36,911 nt of DNA from Catenulispora rubra (GCF_015356825.1 NZ_JAACYW010000092.1:1-36911); one strand, 5' to 3'; shown: positions 8,973 through 17,983, counted from the stretch's first letter. Program-made: numbers and translations. Notes: generated by a model from the sequence alone, not told the origin.

Positions 8973-11900
8973 GTGGGCGAGACCCTGACCTATGCGGATG
9001 CGCTCAAGATCCTCGGACACCGGAAGAGCCGGCTCGTCGCTGTGCTCGACGTGGTCGGGTCGATCGGTCTGACGGTGTGGGCCGCGACCGCGGGAGCCTC
9101 CGGGGCCGACGCCGGGGTGCCGTTGAACCTGTTCGAGTTGAAGAACGACGTGGTCCGGCACAGCCATGCCCTGATGGCCCGGGGCTCGGAATGGCGCAGT
9201 GGGCTCTCGCGTTTCGATCGCACGCAACGGCTCGCGGCCGCGCACGCGGTGCTCGTCGTGACGACGTACTTCGAGGCACTGGGTGAGCACGATTTGCCGG
9301 TCCCGCTGGAGAGCCTGGCGCTGACCCGGGAGGAGCAGGTCGCGCAAGCCACCCGGGGCGGGCTGCCCAGCGGCTACGTCGAGCTGATCGCGGTGCTGGC
9401 CTCGGACCGGCTTCCGCTGCCGGAATGCCACCGTCCGTACGCGAAGACCCGGAAGGACGTCCAGCAGGTGCACGCGCGGCTGGCGGAACGGCTTCGGTCG
9501 TTCGTGCAGGGGCTGGCGGTGTGGGAGCAGCTGGACGGCACCAGGCGGCGCGGCCTGATGGAGGCGATCTCCGGCCCGGTGACGCTCGACAGTGCCCTGA
9601 AAGGCTACGACGACGCCTTCCGACGGCTGGCCGCCGACAACCACGAGTTCGCGGTGTGGGCGAGTCTGACCGAGGCCCACGCGCTGGGAGCGGGACTGGC
9701 GGGCGTCTCGGAGCTGCTGGGCACCATGGCGGCCGCGGCTCGCCGCCCGGGCGATCGCTCCCGTCTGCACCTGTCCCGGAACTACCAGGCCGGGCTGGAC
9801 GAGCCGCTGATGGGTTCGACACAGTCCCCGGAGGGGGTCTTGCTGCCGAGTCTGCGCGAGGCGTACATCAACCCCCGCTGTCAGGTCGCCGAGGTCAACC
9901 CCGGCGACAAACCGGAGGACCACGTCTGGTGGCAGGGCCGCGAGCTGGCCGAGGACGTCGAGCGCCTCCTCGCCGGGCTCCTGACCTCGCCCGGCGCGAC
10001 GCAGGCCCCGCTGGTCGTCCTCGGGGAGCCGGGGTCGGGGAAGTCCACGTTCACCGAAGTCCTCGCCGCCCGGCTCCCGGAGAACGACTTCCTGCCGGTC
10101 CGGGTCGAACTCCGCGCGGTCCCGGCCGAGTCGATGGTCCAGGAGCAGATCGAGCACGCGGTGTACCGGGAACTCGGCGAGCACGTCAGCTGGCAGGACC
10201 TGGTCGAGGCCGGCGACGGCGCGCTGCCCGTGGTCCTGCTCGACGGGTTCGACGAACTGCTCCAGGCCTCCGGCGCCAACAGGTACGACTACCTGGAGCA
10301 GGTCAGGGACTTCCAGCGGGTGCAGGCCCGGATCGGACATCCGCTGGTGGTGATCGTCACCAGCCGGACCCTGATCGCCAGCCGGACCCGGTTCCCGATC
10401 GGCACCGTGACCATCCGCCTGCAACCCTTCAGCGACGATCAGGTCCGCACGTGGCTGGAAGCGTGGAACCGCCACAACGGCGCCGTCCTCGCCGAACGCG
10501 GGCTGCGGCCGCTGACCGCCGAGATCGCCCTGGCCCACCGCGAACTCGCCGAGCAGCCGCTGCTCCTGATGCTGCTCGCCTTGTTCGACGCCACCGGCAA
10601 CGCCTTGCAGGACCAGCGGGGAGCCCTGGGACAGGCTGAGCTCTACCGGGCGCTGCTGATGGACTTCTCGCTGCGCGAAGTACGCAAATCGGCGGCCAAC
10701 CGCAGCCTCCCCACCGCCCGCCAACACCTGCTCGCCGAACGCGAGATGCACCGCCTGGCCATCGTCGCGGTGTCCATGTTCGTGCGCCGCCGGCAGACCG
10801 TCGCCGCAGTCGAGCTCGACCAGGACCTGATGGCCCTGTTCGACCATCGGGGTGGCGAGGAACCGCACGTCAGGCCGGACGGACCGAGCCCGTCGGACCA
10901 GGCGACCGGCAAGTTCTTCTTCCTCCACAAGTCCGAGGCCACCGCACACGGCCAACGCACGCGCAGCTACGAGTTCCTGCACTCGACGTTCGGCGAGTTC
11001 CTCGTCGCCTGGCTCACTGTCCGCGCTCTGTGCGACCTGGCCGCCGTCCGCGAGGTGACACGTCGCGGCATGACCGGGTCGCTCGACGGGTTGGACGACG
11101 GATTCCTGTATGCGCTCCTGTCGTTCTCCTGCTTGGCAGAGCGACGTCCGACCACCGAATTCCTCAGCGAACTTCTCCGCCTGGTACCCACCGACGAGCG
11201 GACCCGTGTCCGGACGATGCTGCCCGAACTGCTGGCGAGCTCGTTGTATCCGCACCCGTCGCGCTCCCATCGCGACTACGAGCCGGCGCGCGAGCATATA
11301 CCTCGGCGCCTGGCCGTCTATTCGGCGAACCTCACGTTGCTGTTGGTCCTGGTCGCCGACGAGGAGATGGACGGCACGGAGCTGTACGGCAATCTGCTGG
11401 CCCCCGACCAGATCATCGATCGCTGGCGACGGTACGCCGGTTTGTGGCACGGCCAGTTCAGCATGCATGAGTGGAGCGCGCTGATCGACCTCGTCCGCAT
11501 CCGCTTCGAGCGCCACGGCGAACAGGTCAACCTGCGCCTCAGACGTGAGGACGGGTCACCGGTGTCGATGGTGGACACGGTCGCGACGGTCCAGGCCCCG
11601 GTGAGCTACGACCTCACCCGCTTCGAGGTCCTGCTGTCGAACATCGAAGGCGTGTCCTACGACATCGAGGTCCCGTTCGTGTCCACCGCGGGCCGCATCA
11701 TCAGGGAAGCGGGATACCTCCCGAGCTGGCGCGCGGGAATGCTTCTTCTGCAAAGCGTCCCCTTCCTGCGCGCCACGGGACCGGCCATCCGGTGGCACAT
11801 CGACGACGATCCGTTCCTCCCCGGCGCGCTGCTGGCCGAACTCGACTACACCCGTGACGCCCTTCCCGAACAACGCGCGGCGATGTACCGCCGGTACGCG

Positions 11901-12224
11901 ACGGTCATGGCTGGATTCCCCGAACTGCGAGAACAGCTACTCCTCCGCTTGCGCGACGAAATCCACACCCTGACTCCTGCCACCGGCGTGGAGATTCTGC
12001 GCGCCCTGAGCGACGGGACACCCACCCCCACCCACCTCGACGCGATCGACAGGCTCTGGCGACGTGTCGTCGACGGGGAGACCAGAAAAGACCCCCGTGC
12101 ACGGCAGATGATCGTCGCGCTCGTCAAAGCGGTTCACCGGACGTCGTCGAACGCCGACCTGAGCACGTTGAGCCCGGACCTGCTCGTCGCGCTGCGCACC
12201 AGCAGCGAGCGGAATGTGGCCTAA
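8973..12224 (+). CDS. NACHT-domain STAND NTPase with N-terminal helical effector domain
   Basis: The protein has 1083 residues from GTG 8973, chosen because GGAG lies 5 nt upstream and the conserved start (VGETLTYADALKILG) follows. Residues 1-300 are an all-helical domain of the type called NACHT N-terminal helical domain (probably NNH7: TYADALKILG, FELKNDVV, TYFEAL). The NACHT ATPase follows: Walker A GEPGSGKS near residue 351, Walker B VVLLDGFDELL near 418, sensor VIVTSRT near 465, winged-helix motif YEFLHSTFGEFLVAWL near 670. The C-terminal 400 residues are helical without clear repeats. Bacterial NACHT proteins are STAND sensors, several shown to give phage defence, and a lone gene of this size is typical. 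A regulatory role cannot be excluded. Confidence 0.85.
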   Translation: MGETLTYADALKILGHRKSRLVAVLDVVGSIGLTVWAATAGASGADAGVPLNLFELKNDVVRHSHALMARGSEWRSGLSRFDRTQRLAAAHAVLVVTTYFEALGEHDLPVPLESLALTREEQVAQATRGGLPSGYVELIAVLASDRLPLPECHRPYAKTRKDVQQVHARLAERLRSFVQGLAVWEQLDGTRRRGLMEAISGPVTLDSALKGYDDAFRRLAADNHEFAVWASLTEAHALGAGLAGVSELLGTMAAAARRPGDRSRLHLSRNYQAGLDEPLMGSTQSPEGVLLPSLREAYINPRCQVAEVNPGDKPEDHVWWQGRELAEDVERLLAGLLTSPGATQAPLVVLGEPGSGKSTFTEVLAARLPENDFLPVRVELRAVPAESMVQEQIEHAVYRELGEHVSWQDLVEAGDGALPVVLLDGFDELLQASGANRYDYLEQVRDFQRVQARIGHPLVVIVTSRTLIASRTRFPIGTVTIRLQPFSDDQVRTWLEAWNRHNGAVLAERGLRPLTAEIALAHRELAEQPLLLMLLALFDATGNALQDQRGALGQAELYRALLMDFSLREVRKSAANRSLPTARQHLLAEREMHRLAIVAVSMFVRRRQTVAAVELDQDLMALFDHRGGEEPHVRPDGPSPSDQATGKFFFLHKSEATAHGQRTRSYEFLHSTFGEFLVAWLTVRALCDLAAVREVTRRGMTGSLDGLDDGFLYALLSFSCLAERRPTTEFLSELLRLVPTDERTRVRTMLPELLASSLYPHPSRSHRDYEPAREHIPRRLAVYSANLTLLLVLVADEEMDGTELYGNLLAPDQIIDRWRRYAGLWHGQFSMHEWSALIDLVRIRFERHGEQVNLRLRREDGSPVSMVDTVATVQAPVSYDLTRFEVLLSNIEGVSYDIEVPFVSTAGRIIREAGYLPSWRAGMLLLQSVPFLRATGPAIRWHIDDDPFLPGALLAELDYTRDALPEQRAAMYRRYATVMAGFPELREQLLLRLRDEIHTLTPATGVEILRALSDGTPTPTHLDAIDRLWRRVVDGETRKDPRARQMIVALVKAVHRTSSNADLSTLSPDLLVALRTSSERNVA

Positions 12225-12253
12225 GTCAGAACATTGCGAACAAGGGTGGCTGC

Positions 12254-13684
12254 CTACAACTGCTTCGCCTGGGCCGCGATGAGCTCCAGAACCTCGTCGA
12301 TCCGGTCGGCGTGGGTGTGGTGGCCGAGGACGCAGACCCGTATCGTCTGCCGGCCGTGGGTGACGGTGCTGGACAGCAGCACCCCGGGGTCGTCGTTGAT
12401 GCGCGCGAGCAGGTCGCGGGTGGCCTGGTCCGCCTCTTCCAGCGCCGCGGCGCTACTGCTGCGCGAGCGGACGCGGAAGGCGACCGTGCTCAGGTCGGGA
12501 CGCCAGGGAACTTCGAGGGCTGAGATGCCTGACAGCACGTCGTGGACCTGTTCGGCGAGGTCGAGCTTCTCGTCGAGGGCGTCCCGGAAGGCGGACACGC
12601 CGTGCAGATGGAGGGGTATCCAGGCGCGCAGGCCGCGGATCTCGTGGCTGAGCTCCGGACCCATGTGCGCGTAGTTGGGCAGGCCGCCCGCCGAGACGAC
12701 CTCCTGGAGGTAGTTGCCGGTGCCGTCGTGCGCGGCATAGAGCTTGGCGGGGTCGCGGACGACGAGGGTACCGGTGCCGAAGGGCAGGAACAGGGTCTTG
12801 TGCGGGTCGAGCGTGACGGAGTCTGCGCGCTCAGTCCCTGCCAGGCGCCGGCGTCCGCGTTCGGTGAGGCGGAAGAAGCCGCCGTAGGCCCCGTCGACGT
12901 GGAGCCAAAGGTCCTCGCGGGCCGCCAGATCGGCCATCGCCGGCAGCGGATCGACGGTGCCGGCGTCCGTGGTGCCGGCCGATCCGACCAGCAGGAAGGG
13001 ACGGAGTCCGGCGGCCCGGTCGGCGCCGATCATCGCCGCCGCTGCCGTCATGTCCATCCGCAGGTCGTCGGTGCAGGGCACCGTACGGATGTTGCGGGCG
13101 CTGATCCCGGCGAGTCGGCACGCCTTCGCCACCGAGTGGTGTGTGTACGCCGTGACGTACACCGTGCCGTCGGCGAGGTCTTCGCCGAGGCGGTCGTGGC
13201 GGGCGGCGACCACCGCGGAGAACGTGGCCATGGAGCCGCCGGTGGTGAGCAGGCCGGTGCTGCCGTCGGGGAGCCCACAGACGTCCCGCGCAATCCACCG
13301 CAGTATGCCCTCCTCCAGTGCGACCAACGCCGGGGCCGCAAAGGCGAAGCTGCCGTACTTGTTGATGCCGCGGGCGTAGAACTCGGCGAGTGCGGAGCTG
13401 TACAGCCCGCCGCCGGGAACGTAGGCGAGGTATCCGGGCCCTGACGTCTCCAGGGCGCAGTCCACCGCGCCGTCCAGCCGGTCCAGCAGTGCCCTGAGAT
13501 CCCCGGCCGCCTCGGGCGGCGGGGAGAGGAACGACTCGACGAGATCTGCGGTCAGCCGCGGGTCGACCGGATTGCCGGCCGGCCGGTCCGGCAGGCTCTC
13601 GACGTGGTCCAGGACGCGGTCGAGAACGAGGCCGCCCATCTCGGCCATGGCGGCGCGGTCCGGCTCCAGCGGAAAGTCATTCAT
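12254..13684 (-). CDS. PLP-dependent aromatic-L-amino-acid-type decarboxylase
   Basis: This 476-residue group II decarboxylase has the substrate-entry region GPGYLAYVPGGG, LLTTGGSMATFSAVVAARH, His183 in AYTHHSVAK (stacks on the PLP ring), Asp264 in HVDGAYGGF (binds the pyridine N), and PLP Lys296 in DPHKTLFLPFG. Family members decarboxylate Trp, DOPA, Tyr, Phe, Glu or Val; the substrate is not readable from sequence. It is the last gene of the MFS-larE-decarboxylase run (47-bp gap after larE) and converges on the NACHT gene, so it is probably the left edge of the NRPS cluster. A plausible role is an amine building block, or decarboxylation of the terminal residue after release. Confidence 0.85.
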   Translation of the reverse strand: MNDFPLEPDRAAMAEMGGLVLDRVLDHVESLPDRPAGNPVDPRLTADLVESFLSPPPEAAGDLRALLDRLDGAVDCALETSGPGYLAYVPGGGLYSSALAEFYARGINKYGSFAFAAPALVALEEGILRWIARDVCGLPDGSTGLLTTGGSMATFSAVVAARHDRLGEDLADGTVYVTAYTHHSVAKACRLAGISARNIRTVPCTDDLRMDMTAAAAMIGADRAAGLRPFLLVGSAGTTDAGTVDPLPAMADLAAREDLWLHVDGAYGGFFRLTERGRRRLAGTERADSVTLDPHKTLFLPFGTGTLVVRDPAKLYAAHDGTGNYLQEVVSAGGLPNYAHMGPELSHEIRGLRAWIPLHLHGVSAFRDALDEKLDLAEQVHDVLSGISALEVPWRPDLSTVAFRVRSRSSSAAALEEADQATRDLLARINDDPGVLLSSTVTHGRQTIRVCVLGHHTHADRIDEVLELIAAQAKQL

Positions 13685-13731
13685 GATTCACAACCGTTCG
13701 ATTCGATGTCGTTCAGCGAGATGCCCTGGCA

Positions 13732-14718
13732 TCAGGGTGCAGATAGAGAAGACGGTCTCCCGACCGAGCCGGACCGATACGGCGCAAGCTCTCCCGGCCC
13801 CGTCAAGCCCAGCGTCGACAGCCCGCTGAGCACGCCGCGCTTCAGCTCCGCGCGGTCCTCCAGGGCCGCCATGGTCGCGGCGTCGACCTCGACGCGGAAC
13901 GACTTCAGCAGGATCCTGACTCGCAGGTCGGCGACGGGAACCCCGTTCCGCGCGAAGTAGCCGCGCACATGTTCCTCGGCCCGCTCGACGCTGCCCAACA
14001 GCGCGACCGAAACCGGGACGCCGACCTGGATGCGCGAGGCCAGACACGGCGCGGCCGGCTTGTCCGCGACCGGCAGGCCCCACGACGCGGCGAGCTTGCG
14101 CACCATCGCCTTGTCGATGCCCGCCGCCGCCAGCGGCTCCACCACCGCCAGCTCCTCGGCGGCCCGCAGTCCCGGCCGGTCCAGCGCGCGCCGGTCGTCC
14201 GCCTGGGTGCCGGTGGCCACGTGCGCGATGCCCGCCTCGTCGGCGACCCGCCGGGCCGCCGCCAGGACGGTCGACTTGCAGAAGTAGCAGCGGTCGCCGA
14301 GGTTGCGGCGGTAGCCCTCGCTGGCGAGTTCGTCGGTGGCTACCTCGACCAGCCGGACGCCGAGCGACGCGGCGAGCTCCCGCGCCTCGGCCAGCTCGCG
14401 CCGGGCCAGGCTCGGGGAGTCCGCGATCACCGCGAGCACCCGCGGGCCCAGGACGCGGGCCGCGGCGGCCAGCACGACGGTCGAGTCGACGCCGCCGGAG
14501 AAGGCCACGACCAGGCTGCCGAGCCCGCGGAGCACGGTGTCCAGCCGGTCGGCGGCGACGCGGATCCGCGCCCGCTCCACCAGCGCCGTCAGCTCTGTCA
14601 GGTCCAGCAGCCTTGTCAGATCCATCGCGTCCATCGCGTCCATCGGATCCATCGGCTCGGTCGGCTCGGTCGGCTCGGTCGGTCCCGCCGGTTCCATCAG
14701 CTCTTCCTCCACGCTCAT
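13732..14718 (-). CDS. larE: LarE: ATP-dependent sulfur transferase of nickel-pincer cofactor synthesis
   Basis: The 328-residue PP-loop enzyme adenylates a pyridinium carboxylate and converts it to a thiocarboxylate. It has the PP-loop SGGVDS at residues 74-79 in VVAFSGGVDST, the family motif NLGDRCYFCKS, and TGTQADD. Three Cys (144 and 147 in CYFC, 225 in PAAPCLASRI) match the subgroup of LarE that binds a [4Fe-4S] cluster and uses it as sulfur carrier, rather than the single-Cys sacrificial type of Lactiplantibacillus plantarum. Residues 10-33 are a low-complexity tail of TEP and MDA triplets encoded by 9-bp repeats. The start overlaps the MFS stop by 4 nt (ATGA). It works with LarB and LarC encoded across the divergent promoter. 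Confidence 0.9.
   Translation of the reverse strand: MSVEEELMEPAGPTEPTEPTEPMDPMDAMDAMDLTRLLDLTELTALVERARIRVAADRLDTVLRGLGSLVVAFSGGVDSTVVLAAAARVLGPRVLAVIADSPSLARRELAEARELAASLGVRLVEVATDELASEGYRRNLGDRCYFCKSTVLAAARRVADEAGIAHVATGTQADDRRALDRPGLRAAEELAVVEPLAAAGIDKAMVRKLAASWGLPVADKPAAPCLASRIQVGVPVSVALLGSVERAEEHVRGYFARNGVPVADLRVRILLKSFRVEVDAATMAALEDRAELKRGVLSGLSTLGLTGPGELAPYRSGSVGRPSSLSAP
14621..14683 (-). repeat. 9-bp tandem repeats encoding the LarE N-terminal tail
   Basis: Seven 9-mers in two related families, TCCATCGCG/TCCATCGGA and TCGGTCGGC (plus strand), encode MDA/MDP and TEP triplets on the minus strand. Frame-neutral, probably slippage-generated. Confidence 0.85.
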
Positions 14719-15926
14719 GAGGCCTCCAGGGCTTCAGCGTCCGCCGGTCGGATCCGCTGCTCGGGCCGGGTGAACAGGTAACCGGAGGCGACGGCCACCA
14801 GCGCGGCCATCACCGTCAGCATCACGCGATAGTCGACCGTCGCGATCAACGCCGCGCCGAGCGCGATCGCCACGCCCTGCAACGGACTGAACAGGAAGTC
14901 GAAGCCGGCCAGCACCCGGCCGCGCAGCTCCGGCGGGGTGCGGCGCTGCAGGACGGTGATGATGCCGATGTTGATCCACGGCAGCGAGACCCCGAACAGC
15001 ACCATCCCCACGACCGTGACCGGCAGCGACGGCGTCGTCAGGAGCAGCGCGCCGACGGCGAACGCCGCCATGCCCAGCCCGACGAGCCCGCCCTCGCCGT
15101 AGCGCTTCATCAGGCGCGCCGCCACGGTCGAGGCGGCGATCGCGCCGACGCCCATGGCCGCCATCAGGTACCCGAGGAACTCCGGCTTGCGGTGCAGGCC
15201 GTTGCCGACCACGGCGAACACCACCGACTCGACGAACCCGAACGCGACGACGGTGAACAGCGCGGCGACGACGAGCTGCCGGAGGTCCACCGTGCGCAGC
15301 AGGTGTCTGATACCCGCGGTGGCCTCGTCGAGGAAGTGCGTCTCGGTCGGTTCGGGCCGCGTCTCGGTGACGCGCAACAGCACCAGCGCCAGGATCGCGG
15401 CGGCGAACGTGGCCGCGTCGAGCCAGATCACCCCGGACGCGCCGACCGCGGCGAGCAGTCCGGCGCCGAGCAGCGGAGCCACCAGCCAGACCCCCTGCGA
15501 TCCGGTCTGCACCAGGCTGTTGGCCTCCGCCAGCAGGTCGTCCTCGACGACGGTGGCGACCAGCGCGTTGCCGCCGGCGGTGATCACGGTCCCGAAGGCG
15601 CCGTAGAAGAACATCACGAGATAGATGAGCCAGACCTGGTCGCGTCCGGAGACCAGGAGCAGCAGCAGGATCACGCCGCCGGTCACCGCGTTGGCCAGGA
15701 CCAGCAGCGGACGGCGGCGGTACCGGTCGGCGACCATGCCGCCGAGCGGGCCGAGCAGGGTCCCGACGGTGTAGCAGAAGACGGTCATGCCCGCGGCGGC
15801 GCTGCTGCCGGTGAGCATCTTGACCCAGATGCCCATGGCCAGCCACAGCGAGCGGTCGCCCAGGGTGGAGAGCGTCTGGCCGATGAAGTACAGCATGACG
15901 TTGCGGTGAGAGAGCGCGCGCAGCAT
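14715..15926 (-). CDS. MFS transporter (EntS/MFS_3-like exporter)
   Basis: The 403-residue membrane protein has about 12 predicted helices. The start is ATG 15926 with AGGAG upstream; the protein opens RNVMLYFIGQTLSTLGDR, typical of drug- or siderophore-exporting MFS_3 proteins. The MFS loop motif GGMVADRYRRRPLL lies after helix 2 and a second hallmark (PPELRGRVLAGFDF) in the second half. EntS-type members export peptides and siderophores. Being translationally coupled to larE and divergent from larB, it probably exports the product of the NRPS/Lar cluster. Nickel uptake by this family would be unusual. Confidence 0.88.
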   Translation of the reverse strand: MLRALSHRNVMLYFIGQTLSTLGDRSLWLAMGIWVKMLTGSSAAAGMTVFCYTVGTLLGPLGGMVADRYRRRPLLVLANAVTGGVILLLLLVSGRDQVWLIYLVMFFYGAFGTVITAGGNALVATVVEDDLLAEANSLVQTGSQGVWLVAPLLGAGLLAAVGASGVIWLDAATFAAAILALVLLRVTETRPEPTETHFLDEATAGIRHLLRTVDLRQLVVAALFTVVAFGFVESVVFAVVGNGLHRKPEFLGYLMAAMGVGAIAASTVAARLMKRYGEGGLVGLGMAAFAVGALLLTTPSLPVTVVGMVLFGVSLPWINIGIITVLQRRTPPELRGRVLAGFDFLFSPLQGVAIALGAALIATVDYRVMLTVMAALVAVASGYLFTRPEQRIRPADAEALEAS

Positions 15927-15944
15927 CGGGGGGACTCCTCTTAG

Positions 15945-15979
15945 GTGCCGGTCATGCGCTGATGCCGGGCATCCGGCAC
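15945..15979. promoter_or_regulatory. Nested inverted repeat in the MFS/larB divergent region
   Basis: The 69-bp gap between the two divergent starts holds an outer pair (GTGCCGG at 15945-15951, CCGGCAC at 15973-15979) enclosing an inner palindrome GATGCC-G-GGCATC (15961-15973). It could be an operator for a dimeric regulator of both operons, or an RNA hairpin just upstream of the larB ribosome binding site (GTG at 15996). The repeat is seen directly; its function is inferred. Confidence 0.45.
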
Positions 15980-15995
15980 AAGGTATTGTTCGACC

Positions 15996-16730
15996 GTGAC
16001 TGGACATAACGGGGACCAGCCCGAACGTGCCGAGCGGATCGTCGATCTCGGGGACTTCGCAAAGCTCGACGTCGACCGCGCGGCGCGCACCGGCGTCCCG
16101 GAAGTCGTCTTCGCGCAGTCCAAGACTGCGGAGCAGACGTTCGCCGCATTGCAGGGTCTGCGTAGTGCGAACCCCTCGTCCCCGGCGCTCGCGACCAGGT
16201 GTCCGCAGGCGGTGCTGGAGCAGGCCGCGCAGCGGTTCGGGGCCGACCAGGTCCTGGTGGACGAGGTCGCCGGGACGCTCACCGTCGGTCCGCTGCCGGA
16301 GCCGGTCGGCCGGGTCGCCGTCGTGTGCGCCGGGACGTCGGACCTGCCGGTGGCGCGGGAGTGCCTGGCGACGCTCGCCGTGCTCGGCGTCGGCGCGGTG
16401 TCGGTGACCGACGTGGGGGTGGCCGGGATCGCGAGGCTGTTCGCGCATCTGGACACGCTTCGGGCCAGCTCGTGTGTGATCGTCGTCGCCGGCATGGAAG
16501 GCGCCTTGGCCAGCGTGGTCGCCGGTCTGGTGGCGCCGCCGGTGATCGGGGTGCCGACGAGCGTCGGGTACGGCGTCAGCGCCGGGGGTCTGGTGGCCGC
16601 GGCGGCGATGCTCGCCTCGTGCAGCCCCGGGCTGGTCACCGTGAACGTGGACAACGGGTTCGGCGCTGCGGCGCACGCCGCAAAGATTGTGAAGATGGCG
16701 CAATCCATGCGGACGGCGGACGAGCAGTGA
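15996..16730 (+). CDS. larB: LarB: nicotinate adenine dinucleotide carboxylase/hydrolase
   Basis: The 244-residue protein belongs to the PurE-related LarB family, which carboxylates the pyridinium ring of NaAD at C5 and hydrolyses the phosphoanhydride to give pyridinium-3,5-biscarboxylate mononucleotide, the first step of nickel-pincer synthesis. Diagnostic motifs are CAGTSDLPVARE (111-122), VTDVGVAGIARL (137-148), VVAGMEGALASVVAGL (163-178), VPTSVGYG (186-193) and CSPGLVTVNVDNGFGA (209-224). Cys209 corresponds to the active-site Cys that adds to the pyridinium C4. It is not a purine-pathway PurE, which is shorter and lacks the C-terminal Cys motif. The GTG start lies 69 bp from the divergent MFS gene; its stop overlaps larC by 4 nt. 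Confidence 0.92.
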   Translation: MTGHNGDQPERAERIVDLGDFAKLDVDRAARTGVPEVVFAQSKTAEQTFAALQGLRSANPSSPALATRCPQAVLEQAAQRFGADQVLVDEVAGTLTVGPLPEPVGRVAVVCAGTSDLPVARECLATLAVLGVGAVSVTDVGVAGIARLFAHLDTLRASSCVIVVAGMEGALASVVAGLVAPPVIGVPTSVGYGVSAGGLVAAAAMLASCSPGLVTVNVDNGFGAAAHAAKIVKMAQSMRTADEQ

Positions 16731-17983
16731 GCGACGGCCGCGCGGCGAGCACCGACACGCAACTGCTGGCCGCACATCTGGACTGCACGCTCGGAGTCGC
16801 CGGCGACATGCTGCTCGGCGCGCTCGTCGGCGCCGGAGCCCGGCCGGAGGCGATCACGGCGGCGATCGATTCGATGGGCATCGAAGGCATCGCAGTACGC
16901 TTCGACGACGCGCGCCGCGCCGGATTCGCCTGTAAGCGCGCCGAAGTGACGGTCCCCGCGGAGCCCGATGTCGAACGGACCCTCAGCGACGTCCTGGCCG
17001 TGGTGCGGGGCACGGTTCTGCCCCCGCGCGCGATGCGGTATGCCGAACGCGTATTCACTCTGCTCGCCGAGGCCGAGGCGACCGTCCACGGCGTCACCCC
17101 CGACGAGATCCACTTCCACGAGGTCGGGGCGTTCGACGCGCTGGCCGATGTCGTAGGGTGCGCTGCCGCGCTGAGCGATCTGGGGCTGCTGGAGGACGGC
17201 GTCGTCGTGCACTGCTCGGCTTTCGCCGCCGGCAGCGGAACGGTGCGCAGCCAGCACGGCCGACTGCCGGTGCCGGCACCGGCGGTCCTGGAACTGGCCC
17301 GGTCCGCCGGCATCGGGCTGACCCGCTCCGATCTGGCCGGCGAGCGGACGACGCCGACCGGGGCCGCGCTGGTCGCGGCGCTGGCGGTCCCGGCGCCGAT
17401 GCCGGAGATGACGGTGACCGCCGTCGGCTGCGGCGGCGGCACCCGCGATTCCAGCGACGGTCCCAACATCACCCGGGTGCTGCTGGGCCGTCATGCCGGC
17501 GGCGCGACCCTGGGCACCGAGGAGATCGTCCTGGTCGAGAGCACAGTGGACGACCTCGATCCCCGGCTGTGGCCCTCGGTGCTGCGGGCGGTCCGCCAGG
17601 CCGGCGCCTGGGACTGCTGGACCACGCCGACGATCGGCCGCGACGGCCGGCCCGGCCAGACGGTGACGGCGGTGTGCGGCGAGCAGACCCGGCGCGCGGT
17701 CATCGAGGCGATCCTGCTGCACACCTGCACGCTCGGCGTCCGCTGGTCGCCCTGGCAGCGGGTGACGCTCCCCCGCCGCTCGGTGCGGGTCGCCGTCGGC
17801 GAGCCCGGCGCACGGCACGAGATCACCGTGAAGGTCGCCGAGCTCGCCGGACGGGTGATCACCGCTCAGCCCGAGCTCGCCGAGGCGGAGCAGATCGCCG
17901 CGATACTCGGCCGCTCCGTCCGGTCGGTGTGCGAGGAGGCGGCGGCCGCCTATCGGACGGCCGCGCCTCCCCCGGGAGCATGA
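16727..17983 (+). CDS. larC: LarC: nickel-inserting cyclometallase
   Basis: The 418-residue protein starts at GTG 16727, overlapping the larB stop by 4 nt (GTGA). The N-terminus HLDCTLGVAGDMLLGALVGAG is the LarC hallmark. Further family motifs are IHFHEVGAFDALADVVGCA, PVPAPAVLEL, ERTTPTGAAL and, in the C-terminal half, ESTVDDLDPRLWP and WTTPTIGRDGRPGQTV. LarC uses CTP to insert Ni2+ between the two thiocarboxylates with a carbon-nickel bond, giving the mature cofactor. In L. plantarum the N- and C-terminal parts are joined by a programmed frameshift; here they are one uninterrupted frame. Its presence implies that the fully metallated nucleotide is made. It converges on the NRPS gene with an 11-bp gap. 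Confidence 0.92.
   Translation: MSDGRAASTDTQLLAAHLDCTLGVAGDMLLGALVGAGARPEAITAAIDSMGIEGIAVRFDDARRAGFACKRAEVTVPAEPDVERTLSDVLAVVRGTVLPPRAMRYAERVFTLLAEAEATVHGVTPDEIHFHEVGAFDALADVVGCAAALSDLGLLEDGVVVHCSAFAAGSGTVRSQHGRLPVPAPAVLELARSAGIGLTRSDLAGERTTPTGAALVAALAVPAPMPEMTVTAVGCGGGTRDSSDGPNITRVLLGRHAGGATLGTEEIVLVESTVDDLDPRLWPSVLRAVRQAGAWDCWTTPTIGRDGRPGQTVTAVCGEQTRRAVIEAILLHTCTLGVRWSPWQRVTLPRRSVRVAVGEPGARHEITVKVAELAGRVITAQPELAEAEQIAAILGRSVRSVCEEAAAAYRTAAPPPGA

Noticed and set aside
8814..11516. Long minus-strand open frame of 900 codons opposite the NACHT gene
   Set aside because: It is a high-GC antisense frame; the plus strand carries clear NACHT motifs and the antisense protein shows low-complexity, family-less sequence.
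15996..16730. LarB read as purine-pathway PurE
   Set aside because: Length, the C-terminal CSPGLVTVNVDNGFG motif and coupling to larC identify LarB.
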